Positions 6,542 through 12,948 of a stretch of 13,508 nt of DNA are shown in pieces. The notes below the pieces were generated by a model that was not told the origin of the DNA, did not search any database, and saw nothing but the letters and a program-made list of their open reading frames with translations. The DNA comes from an uncultured Saprospirales bacterium. GTDB lineage: Bacteria; Bacteroidota; Bacteroidia; Chitinophagales; JADIYW01. A program made the translations under genes and the position numbers. The DNA is taken from assembly GCA_938008535.1 (NCBI GenBank), contig CALLKF010000169.1, forward strand, positions 1 to 13,508, in the 5' to 3' direction. The stretch's first letter is position 1; every line of letters begins with the position of its first letter.

Positions 6542-7039
6542 TTATTCAGCAATCAAAGCGTCAATTTCTTTAATCATTTTATCATTATACCAATCAATGC
6601 CTTCTACTTTTGCTTCAATCTTCTCTCCTTTTTTATTGATTAAATAGGTTGTTGGAAAACGACGAATACCAATTTCTTTTAATTTCTTTTCGCTTCTATA
6701 AAATTGTAAATTGGATGGCAAAACTGCTTTCATAGAATCTACTTTACCAAACGATTCATCTGTAATCATTATTACTTTCAACTTATCTCCAAAATGTTTT
6801 TGCAATTCCATTAATTCTGGTTGTTCTTTTCTGCAATCGCCACACCATGTTTGAAAATACGATAATATCAACACTTTTCCGTTGAAACTAGATGCATCTA
6901 CTTTATTGTTTTGCTCATCAAACAAAGTTGTTTTTTCAATTGGATTTTTTGGTGCGCGTTTACCGCTAAACACTACAAAATACAATACGTTTCCAAAGAT
7001 AACGGCCAATAGAAATGGTAAATATTTCTTGTTTTTCAT
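6542..7039 (-). CDS. Membrane-anchored TlpA/ResA-like thioredoxin with CGDC active site
   Basis: The 165-residue product has an N-terminal uncleaved signal/membrane anchor (KKYLPFLLAVIFGNVLYFVVF, residues 4-24; positively charged start) followed by a thioredoxin fold. The active-site motif is W65-C66-G-D-C69 in TWCGDCRKEQPEL, and the cis-proline is P129 in RRFPTTYLI. This is the layout of TlpA/ResA/thiol-disulfide reductases facing the periplasm, which reduce or exchange disulfides in exported proteins or cytochrome c. Most members have CxPC or CGPC; the Asp at the third position is less usual and should shift the redox potential. It lies 17 bp downstream of the barnase-like gene and is probably co-transcribed with it. 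The RNase has no cysteine apart from its lipidated one, so it is not an obvious substrate. Confidence 0.9.
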   Translation of the reverse strand: MKNKKYLPFLLAVIFGNVLYFVVFSGKRAPKNPIEKTTLFDEQNNKVDASSFNGKVLILSYFQTWCGDCRKEQPELMELQKHFGDKLKVIMITDESFGKVDSMKAVLPSNLQFYRSEKKLKEIGIRRFPTTYLINKKGEKIEAKVEGIDWYNDKMIKEIDALIAE

Positions 7040-7056
7040 TTTATTAATTTAAACGA

Positions 7057-7548
7057 TTATTTTATTTGTGTAAATGATTTGTAATGATTATTGCTGTACC
7101 AACTGCTACCATCGCTGCCAGTAACCAAACGTTGCGGACCGCGACTTTTATTCGGTTTATCTGCATTCACGTCCCATTCTTGGTATTTAATTCTATTTCC
7201 AGCAGCATCGCGCTCCGGTAGTAAATGCTCATAGTTTCCAAAATGTCGTCCACCAACAAAACCATCTGGTGCAGCATGGTTTTTTTTGATATACTCTAAA
7301 ACAGTAATCGCTTGTTGAGGAACACCATCTGCATTTCTATCTCTATTCTTTTGAGTAGTTGGATTTGAATTTGGGTCTTGATTATTGCTTGTTGGATTTG
7401 GATTTACTACAACATTATTGTTTGTTGTGGTTGCTTTTAAACCATCAGCATAACCATCTTGATAACCTTTTTTATAATCATTAGATGATGATTGATTACA
7501 AGCAGAAAATAAGATTACAGAAAGAAAAAATGCAAAAATAAATTTCAT
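7057..7548 (-). CDS. Barnase-like (ribonuclease N1/T1 superfamily) lipoprotein
   Basis: The 163-residue product has a lipoprotein signal peptide ending in LFSAC, with C17 as the lipidation site. A GYQDGYADG segment (28-36) follows, then a low-complexity Asn/Thr/Pro linker (about 38-70). The C-terminal domain (about 75-163) is a recognisable microbial guanyl-type ribonuclease of the barnase/binase class: GVPQQAITVLEYIKK, GFVGGRHFGN, LLPERDAAG, YQEWDVN, GPQRLVTGSDGS and NNHYKSF. The three catalytic residues of barnase (Glu73, Arg87, His102) correspond to E124, R140 and H155, all present, so the enzyme should be active in cutting RNA outside the cytoplasm. The lipid anchor is unlike classical secreted barnase. 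No barstar-like inhibitor gene is seen in the window. Likely roles are RNA scavenging or antagonism of competitors; neither is proven. It appears to be the first gene of a pair with the downstream thioredoxin. Confidence 0.93.
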   Translation of the reverse strand: MKFIFAFFLSVILFSACNQSSSNDYKKGYQDGYADGLKATTTNNNVVVNPNPTSNNQDPNSNPTTQKNRDRNADGVPQQAITVLEYIKKNHAAPDGFVGGRHFGNYEHLLPERDAAGNRIKYQEWDVNADKPNKSRGPQRLVTGSDGSSWYSNNHYKSFTQIK

Positions 7549-7671
7549 CTGAATATTTTTATTGCTTTTAATGTAACAAATGGAATTCGCAAATAATCAT
7601 TGCTGTATGGTGTGCGAACACTAATGCTTATTTCATTACTTATAACTTTTTACTAGTTACTACTATCAAAT

Positions 7672-8331
7672 TTATTTCTTATTCGCTTTTGCATGATCGG
7701 CTAAAAATTGCGCCAAACCTTTATCTGTTAATGGATGGTAAAACAAACCAACGATTGAATTTAAAGGACATGTTACCACATCAGCACCAGCTTCTGCGCA
7801 ACGAACAATATGCAAAGGATTGCGAACCGATGCTGCTAAAATTTGTGTTTTAAAATCATAATTATCATAAATCAAACGAATCTGATGAATCAAATCAATA
7901 CCATCCACACTCATATCATCTAATCTACCAACAAACGGACTCAAGTAAGTAGCACCAGCTTTTGCAGCCAAAATGGCTTGTCCAGCAGAAAACACCAACG
8001 TACAATTGGTTTTAATTCCATGATCAGAAAAATATTTAATAGCTTTCACACCTTCACGAATCATCGGCACTTTAACAATAATGTTTTTATGCAGTTTTGC
8101 CAATTTTTTGCCTTCATCAATCATACCTTTATAATCTGTAGAAATAACTTCAGCACTTACATCGCCATCTACAATTTCACAGATTTTTTTGTAGTGATTC
8201 CACACATTTTTTTCGCCAACAATTCCTTCTTTTGCCATCAAAGTAGGATTCGTAGTGCATCCATCTAAAATACCTAAATCGGCTGCTTCTTTAATTTGTT
8301 CAAGATTGGCTGTGTCAACAAAAAATTTCAT
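7672..8331 (-). CDS. tal: Small transaldolase (type 3B / TalC-FSA family)
   Basis: This 219-residue protein has the expected length of the short decameric transaldolase/fructose-6-phosphate aldolase family and starts with the family sequence MKFFVDTANL. The motif CTTNPTLMAKEG (25-36) and the Schiff-base lysine K87 in IIVKVPM are present. The two residues that separate aldolases from transaldolases are readable. The position equivalent to Gln59 of E. coli FsaA is E61 (SAEV), and the position equivalent to Tyr131 is F133 (SPFVGR), both with a constant offset of two. This favours transaldolase activity (dihydroxyacetone transfer between sedoheptulose 7-phosphate/glyceraldehyde 3-phosphate and erythrose 4-phosphate/fructose 6-phosphate) in the non-oxidative pentose phosphate pathway. 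Automatic annotation may label it fsa. It lies 46 bp downstream of the FAD oxidoreductase on the same strand; the functional link is unclear. A short AT palindrome (8344-8359) lies in its leader. Confidence 0.95.
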   Translation of the reverse strand: MKFFVDTANLEQIKEAADLGILDGCTTNPTLMAKEGIVGEKNVWNHYKKICEIVDGDVSAEVISTDYKGMIDEGKKLAKLHKNIIVKVPMIREGVKAIKYFSDHGIKTNCTLVFSAGQAILAAKAGATYLSPFVGRLDDMSVDGIDLIHQIRLIYDNYDFKTQILAASVRNPLHIVRCAEAGADVVTCPLNSIVGLFYHPLTDKGLAQFLADHAKANKK

Positions 8332-8377
8332 TTGTATAAGTTTATATTGAATGCAATATTAGCAAAATAAAATGGTT

Positions 8378-10018
8378 TTAAACAGTTATTTGCTCATTGT
8401 TTGTAGCATCTTGCTTGGCAATTTTTATAATTTCAGCAGTAATGTCTTTTTTAGTGATGGCTGATGCTGTTAAGACACCACTCATCAACGCACCACCAAT
8501 TCCAACCGTAACAATATCTTGTCCAGTTAAATAGAAGTTTTTGATTGGTGTTTGTGGTTTCAAATAATCTTTTGCAAATCGCTCTGGATGATGGTCTAAT
8601 CCATAAATTTCACCATTTAAATAATTGCAAAAATGCTTGGTTGTAATTGGCGTTGACAATTCATACAAATCAATTTTTCCTCTAAGCTGCGGTTCATAAG
8701 TATATAAATGTTCCAGTAAACGCTGTGCAAATAGTTCTTTAAATGCATCATACTCATCACCTCTTTTTTTCCAGCGCGTGTCTTCCCATTTTTTAAACCA
8801 ATCATATTTTACAACTGTAATTATTTCAATAGTAGATCTTCCTGGATATTTTTCTAAGAACTTTGGATTTTTTGATGCTGGAAATGAAATATACACGACT
8901 GGAAATTCTTTAGTGTAATCTGCTAAATATTCTTCAATAGCTTTGTCGTGGTCTGTTCCATTTGGATAAATCCAATAATTTGCTTTTGGCAAGTTCAATT
9001 CTTCTGCAGTATGTTTTAAACCAATATACAAACTCAAATGTCCATAAGAAGCAGGCAATTCCAGCGCATCATTTAAATGAGGAATGAGTTTTTTTGATGC
9101 TTCTGGAATTAGATTTTTATAAGTAATATGCACACCAGCACCACTCACCACAATATCACTTTTAATGATTTTTCCATCTAACATCACTACACCTTTTGCA
9201 ACACCATCTTCAATTAAAATTTCTTTCACACCAGCACCAATCAATATATTTCCACCATTTTTTAAAATACTTGGTGCAATAGTATTGAAAATTTCTTCAG
9301 AGCCACCAATTGGATAAAAACCACCATTCATATAATGTAAAGCAACAGCTGCATGAATGGCAAAACTACTCTTAGAAGGTGGCATTCCATAATCGCCAAA
9401 TTGTGCTGATAAAACTGCTTTTAATTCATCATTATCAGAAATCGAATCGAGCACTTCTTTCGTGGTTCGTTTTGCAATGCGTGCATAGGCATTTCCCATA
9501 AAAGGTGCTGCAAAAAACAACATAAAATTAGGCATCGCTTTTTTCATGTAGTAGCTTTTTGCTGAACGGTTTACTTCAAACAATGCTTCCACATATTTAT
9601 CAATTGAACGTGCATCTTTTTCGGTTGGAAAATATTCTTTCATGCGTGTTTTCCAGTTCTGCAATCCTTTTAGGTATTCATATTCTCTGTTTTGAATGAT
9701 CACTCGATCATAGACTTCACCCATGTCAGACCATTTCAAATTCTTATCTGTAATATGTTCAAAAACAACACGCAGCAAGGAGCCTTTTCTGTCCATGTCA
9801 CCAACATAATGCAAACCGACGTCCCATTCATAATCGTTACGAGTGAAGACATGCGTGTAACCACCTGGTGTGGTATGTTTTTCACAAACCAATACTTTTT
9901 TGCCTTTTCTTGCTAAAAGTGATGCTGTGGTTAAACTACCTAATCCAGAACCAATGCAAATAACATCATAATGTTCTGCAATAGTTGGTCGTTGTTTGTA
10001 TGATTGAAAAAGTTTCAT
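8378..10018 (-). CDS. RetSat/CrtISO-like FAD-dependent oxidoreductase (phytoene desaturase superfamily)
   Basis: The 546-residue product has an N-terminal FAD-binding Rossmann segment YDVICIGSGLGSLTTASLL (17-35), with glycines 23, 25 and 27 and the ribose-binding E46 in VLVCEKHTTPGG. The next block, EWDVGLHYVG (64-73), is characteristic of carotenoid isomerases and all-trans-retinol 13,14-reductases. The C-terminus has the second flavin block FYLTGQDIVTVGIGGALMSG. Proteins of this group isomerise or saturate polyene or isoprenoid chains and are often membrane-associated, although no transmembrane helix is needed. No crtB, crtY or crtZ genes are in the window, so carotenoid synthesis is not established and the substrate is unknown. 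The glycine motif ends in Ser rather than Gly (GSGLGS), a tolerated change. The upstream gap holds a tandem 14-bp repeat and a small hairpin. Confidence 0.9.
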   Translation of the reverse strand: MKLFQSYKQRPTIAEHYDVICIGSGLGSLTTASLLARKGKKVLVCEKHTTPGGYTHVFTRNDYEWDVGLHYVGDMDRKGSLLRVVFEHITDKNLKWSDMGEVYDRVIIQNREYEYLKGLQNWKTRMKEYFPTEKDARSIDKYVEALFEVNRSAKSYYMKKAMPNFMLFFAAPFMGNAYARIAKRTTKEVLDSISDNDELKAVLSAQFGDYGMPPSKSSFAIHAAVALHYMNGGFYPIGGSEEIFNTIAPSILKNGGNILIGAGVKEILIEDGVAKGVVMLDGKIIKSDIVVSGAGVHITYKNLIPEASKKLIPHLNDALELPASYGHLSLYIGLKHTAEELNLPKANYWIYPNGTDHDKAIEEYLADYTKEFPVVYISFPASKNPKFLEKYPGRSTIEIITVVKYDWFKKWEDTRWKKRGDEYDAFKELFAQRLLEHLYTYEPQLRGKIDLYELSTPITTKHFCNYLNGEIYGLDHHPERFAKDYLKPQTPIKNFYLTGQDIVTVGIGGALMSGVLTASAITKKDITAEIIKIAKQDATNNEQITV

Positions 10019-10020
10019 GA

Positions 10021-10054
10021 AGATTTGAGAATTGAGATCTGAGAATTGAGATTT
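10021..10054. repeat. Tandem 14-bp repeat GAGAATTGAGATYT
   Basis: Two adjacent copies, 10027-10040 and 10041-10054, differ at one base. AGATTT at 10021-10026 matches the tail of the unit, giving about 2.4 copies. The array begins two bases before the start codon of the FAD oxidoreductase gene on the minus strand (10018) and so occupies its translation initiation region. Copy-number change here could alter spacing or expression; that is inference. Confidence 0.7.
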
Positions 10055-10068
10055 ATTTATAAATAGAA

Positions 10069-10085
10069 ATTCATCTTTGATGAAT
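10069..10085 (-). terminator. Weak hairpin downstream of the helical-protein gene
   Basis: ATTCATC-TTT-GATGAAT forms a perfect 7-bp stem. Read on the minus strand it is followed by a broken T-rich stretch (TTCTATTTAT). It lies 58 bp beyond the stop at 10143 and before the next gene, so it is suitably placed to end the transcript of the helical protein, but the stem is AT-rich and weak. Confidence 0.25.
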
Positions 10086-10142
10086 ACTATGCGTTTCTGT
10101 TTTGTTAAAAATAGTTCTATTCATTTCTATATTTCTATGTGT

Positions 10143-10916
10143 TTATTTTTTTAATAAATTTATTAGTTGTTCAAAATCTTTTAAAACAGTTGATTTTATG
10201 GAAGCTGGCAATTGATTTATAATTTTTAAAACTCGTTGTACTTCTTTTTGGGATAAATGTGTAAATACAGTTAACACTTCATTTTGTAATTGATGTTGAT
10301 ATGCGGTAGTTATTATTTTCTCCAAACGTTCATCAGAAAATCGTTCAACTATTTTTGCAATATATTCTTTATTTTCTACAAAAGAGGAAACATGAATCAA
10401 ATCTTCTTCTTTATGGATAATTTTTGATAATTCTATTAATCTTGGAATATCAGAAACATCCACAAAACCAGCAGCTACTAAAAATTTCTTTTTATGCACC
10501 AATTCTGTGGTTACTTTTTTCAAAATATCCATTGGAATTTGATTGATTAAATGCTTTGCTTTTTCTGGCGTCATATATTCTGCAACAGTTGCCAAAAACG
10601 AGGTACTCATATATTTCATGATGGAAATCGCATCTTTCTCAGGCATGTAATAACTCATATTAGCTGCAATCAACGGACCCATAACGGTTTCCGAAATTTT
10701 TGCATTCATGTAATTTGGAAAGAATTTTGCAACGCCTGTGAGTCGTTTCCAAATATCGGTTTGTGTAAACTGCGAAACATCTAAAATTTGCAACCGCAAC
10801 TGATTCAGTTCTGTTTTAGTCAACTTTTCCAAAAAAGAAAAATCATCGGTTTCCTTCGTTTGCAGCACATGATTTAATTTTTGGATTTCAGTTTGCTTTT
10901 TCTGGTGTTCGTTCAT
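10143..10916 (-). CDS. Hypothetical all-helical protein with MgtE-N/FliG-like repeats
   Basis: I do not recognise a named family for this 257-residue protein. It appears to be almost entirely helical and soluble, with no signal peptide. From about residue 85 onward it shows successive helix pairs of the kind MTPEKAKHLINQIPMDILKKV, FSDERLEKIITTAYQHQL and LSQKEVQRVLKIINQLP. Each has the pattern of polar loop, then amphipathic helix with conserved Leu/Ile, that recalls the superhelical MgtE N-terminal and FliG folds. The N-terminus is a charged, coiled-coil-like helix (NEHQKKQTEIQKLNHVL). Such repeats usually act as protein-binding scaffolds. The gene lies directly upstream of the FAD oxidoreductase on the same strand with a 124-bp gap, and 46 bp from the divergent RNA methyltransferase gene. 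Any functional pairing is inference. Confidence 0.8.
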   Translation of the reverse strand: MNEHQKKQTEIQKLNHVLQTKETDDFSFLEKLTKTELNQLRLQILDVSQFTQTDIWKRLTGVAKFFPNYMNAKISETVMGPLIAANMSYYMPEKDAISIMKYMSTSFLATVAEYMTPEKAKHLINQIPMDILKKVTTELVHKKKFLVAAGFVDVSDIPRLIELSKIIHKEEDLIHVSSFVENKEYIAKIVERFSDERLEKIITTAYQHQLQNEVLTVFTHLSQKEVQRVLKIINQLPASIKSTVLKDFEQLINLLKK

Positions 10917-10934
10917 CGTTATAAATATAAAAAA

Positions 10935-10994
10935 ATGAATTTCAAAATCGTACTTTTACAGCGTGAATATTTATCAAACCAAAATTATTTGTAA
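10935..10994 (+). CDS. Possible 19-codon upstream ORF overlapping the methyltransferase start
   Basis: An ATG at 10935 opens a frame of 19 codons (MNFKIVLLQREYLSNQNYL) that ends at TAA 10992-10994, 29 bases inside the methyltransferase gene and in a different frame. It would only matter if transcription starts upstream of 10935. The overlap of a weak GTG start by an ATG-initiated short frame could lower or couple translation of the main gene. There is no conservation evidence, so this may be chance. Confidence 0.15.
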   Translation: MNFKIVLLQREYLSNQNYL

Positions 10995-12177
10995 AACCTT
11001 TCAAGGTTTAGAGTCGGTTTTAGCAGAAGAGTTGAGTATGCTAAAGGCAAAGAATATTGAAATCATTAAACGTGCTGTGATTTGTGATTTTGATCAAGAG
11101 TTATTATACAGATGCAATATACAATTGCGCACTTGTTTAAAAGTTTTAGTTCCATTATTTGATTTTGAATCAACTTCACCAGAAGATTTATATGCGTTTG
11201 CGCTTCGAATTCCTTGGGAAGATTATTTTACGATTGACCAAAGTTTTGCTATTGATTTTACGATTCAGTCTGAATTTTTTACACACTCACAATTTGCTTC
11301 TTTAAAATTAAAAGATGCGATTTGCGACAGATTTAGAAAATACAATGATGATAAACGACCTAATGTAAATCCTGAAAAACCTGATATTCTTTTCAATTTA
11401 CACATCAACAAAGATAAGGTAACGATTTCAATGGATAGTTCTGGCGATTCGCTTCATAAACGCGGCAACCGTATCGACCAAGATATTGCGCCTATTAATG
11501 AAGTGTTGGCTGCTGGTTTAATTATTATGAGTGGTTGGAATCGTCAATCGAACTTTGTGGATGCTATGTGTGGTAGCGGAACTTTTGTGATTGAAGCAGC
11601 TAGCATGGCTATTAACAAAGCACCGAATTTAGACAGAACCTATTTTTGTTTTAAAAACTGGAATACTTACGATAGCACTTTATACAATGACATTTGCGAT
11701 GAATTGGAACATCAAATAACAGATTTTAATTATAAAATTGTAGGTTCAGATAATAACAAAAAAGCCATTTTCATTGCACAAAACAATATCAAAAAAGCTG
11801 GATTTTCTAACCTAATTGATGTGCGTGAAGTGAGTATTCAAAAGATGATTCCACCATTGGGAAACGGCACTTTAATAATTAATCCACCGTATGGCGAACG
11901 CATGGAAACGTTTCAGATAGATTTATTGTACAAACAAATAGGCACTGCTTTTAAAGAACATTTTACTGGCTACACTTGCGGAATTATTTCGAGTAATTTT
12001 GAAGCTATCAAAATTATTGGTTTAAAACCGAAACGGAAATTTTCAGTAATAAATGGTAAATTAGATTGTGTATTTTGCTTGTACGAAATGTATGAAGGCA
12101 CTAAACGTATTTTTAAAAAGAGTGATAGTGATAGTGATGGTGGAAGTGCTGTTGAAAGTAATGAAATAAAAAATTAA
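10963..12177 (+). CDS. rlmL: THUMP-domain class I SAM-dependent RNA methyltransferase (RlmL/YpsC-like)
   Basis: The 404-residue product is expected to make N2-methylguanosine in RNA; the E. coli relative RlmL acts on G2445 of 23S rRNA. The N-terminus KIICKTFQGLESVLAEEL (7-24) and the region to about residue 155 form the ferredoxin-like plus THUMP RNA-binding part. SLHKRGNR (163-170) is the family linker motif. The methyltransferase domain has motif I FVDAMCGSGTFVIEAA (198-213), an acidic GSD at 261-263 for the ribose, and the catalytic motif NPPYGER (307-313). The RlmK second half of the E. coli fusion is absent, as in YpsC-type proteins. The start is GTG: no in-frame ATG occurs before codon 26, and the conserved TFQGLE block requires the upstream start. 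The C-terminus carries an SDSDSDGG tail encoded by three AGTGAT repeats. Target specificity in this organism is assumed by homology. Confidence 0.93.
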   Translation: MNIYQTKIICKTFQGLESVLAEELSMLKAKNIEIIKRAVICDFDQELLYRCNIQLRTCLKVLVPLFDFESTSPEDLYAFALRIPWEDYFTIDQSFAIDFTIQSEFFTHSQFASLKLKDAICDRFRKYNDDKRPNVNPEKPDILFNLHINKDKVTISMDSSGDSLHKRGNRIDQDIAPINEVLAAGLIIMSGWNRQSNFVDAMCGSGTFVIEAASMAINKAPNLDRTYFCFKNWNTYDSTLYNDICDELEHQITDFNYKIVGSDNNKKAIFIAQNNIKKAGFSNLIDVREVSIQKMIPPLGNGTLIINPPYGERMETFQIDLLYKQIGTAFKEHFTGYTCGIISSNFEAIKIIGLKPKRKFSVINGKLDCVFCLYEMYEGTKRIFKKSDSDSDGGSAVESNEIKN

Positions 12178-12180
12178 TCC

Positions 12181-12828
12181 ATGAAAAAACATTTTTACCT
12201 ATTATTTTCTATTTCAGTTTTATTTACTTCTTGTAATTTTTTCAATAAAGAAAATCCAGATGATATTCCTGCAGAAGTAAGTGAAGAAGTGTTGCAAGCG
12301 CAACGTTATTCGTATAAAAAAGATTTACTGAAAAAAGAGAAAGTGTTGTTTGATGCCAAAACAGAACAAGTTGATGTAAAAATACACAACGTAATTAATT
12401 ACACTATTATTGATGATGCCAATTCAAATGTTGGTGATGGTTTTATTTATTATATTATCGATCTATCAGTTGATAATTTTTCCAATTCGCCGTTTGATAT
12501 TCAAAAATTTACTTCGAGCTGCCACTTAACCAATGAAGATCCAACTTTTGCGTATGCGAATGTTGCGTATGTGCTGAAAATGTATTCGCTGCAAACCGAT
12601 TCATTAGAAACCGATGTTAGTTATTTAAAGAATTTTTTGAGTGATGAGATGCCACCGAAACAAATTTATCGCGGAAAAGTATTTGCTTATGAAGTAAGCA
12701 AGCAAGATAAAAATGCGCTGTTTTTTCATTTCACTATCAATGATAAGCCATTTCAATATCAAATCAAAGAGAAAGATTTTAGCGTGAGTGCTGAAGAAAC
12801 TAACGCGCCTGCTGTTGAAACAAAATAA
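12181..12828 (+). CDS. Putative lipoprotein of unknown function (DUF4352-like fold suspected)
   Basis: The 215-residue product starts with a lipoprotein signal peptide MKKHFYLLFSISVLFTSC, with C18 the likely lipid-bearing cysteine. A charged helical segment follows (about 28-65), then a beta-rich domain (about 65-205). In this domain FIYYIIDLSVDNFSNSPFDIQKF (bulky strand, Asn turn, strand) and a late KVFAYEVSKQ..FFHFTIND hairpin resemble the immunoglobulin-like DUF4352/telokin-like lipoprotein domains. I regard that assignment as tentative. The gene begins 3 bp after the stop of the methyltransferase gene, so the two are almost certainly co-transcribed and probably translationally coupled. 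A functional link between an rRNA methyltransferase and an envelope lipoprotein is not obvious. The C-terminus is Ala/Thr/Glu-rich and looks disordered. Confidence 0.88.
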   Translation: MKKHFYLLFSISVLFTSCNFFNKENPDDIPAEVSEEVLQAQRYSYKKDLLKKEKVLFDAKTEQVDVKIHNVINYTIIDDANSNVGDGFIYYIIDLSVDNFSNSPFDIQKFTSSCHLTNEDPTFAYANVAYVLKMYSLQTDSLETDVSYLKNFLSDEMPPKQIYRGKVFAYEVSKQDKNALFFHFTINDKPFQYQIKEKDFSVSAEETNAPAVETK

Positions 12829-12847
12829 ATGCTTTTTATTGCACTTT

Positions 12848-12871
12848 ATTATTTTCAAAACACAAAATAAT
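12848..12871 (+). terminator. Weak AT-only inverted repeat after the lipoprotein gene
   Basis: ATTATTTT (12848-12855) and AAAATAAT (12864-12871) are perfect 8-bp inverted copies around the loop CAAAACAC, 19 bp past the lipoprotein stop. The stem has no G or C and only TTT follows, so termination would be inefficient. The position between two same-strand genes is the main support. Confidence 0.25.
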
Positions 12872-12948
12872 TTGACTACATATAGTGTTATTTTTATCTA
12901 AATTATTATACCTTCACATACTGTATTTAAATTATACTATTTTTTCTT

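Noticed and set aside
7978..8268. 96-codon plus-strand frame
   Set aside because: It is antisense to the transaldolase, whose frame is strongly supported by family motifs.
8344..8359. ATATTG-AATG-CAATAT palindrome in the transaldolase leader as an operator
   Set aside because: A 6-bp AT-rich stem is expected by chance in such DNA, and no regulator or second copy supports it.
10994..11009. AAACCTT-TC-AAGGTTT inverted repeat near the methyltransferase start as a regulatory hairpin
   Set aside because: It lies in codons for the conserved KTFQGL block. The two-base loop makes a strong hairpin unlikely.
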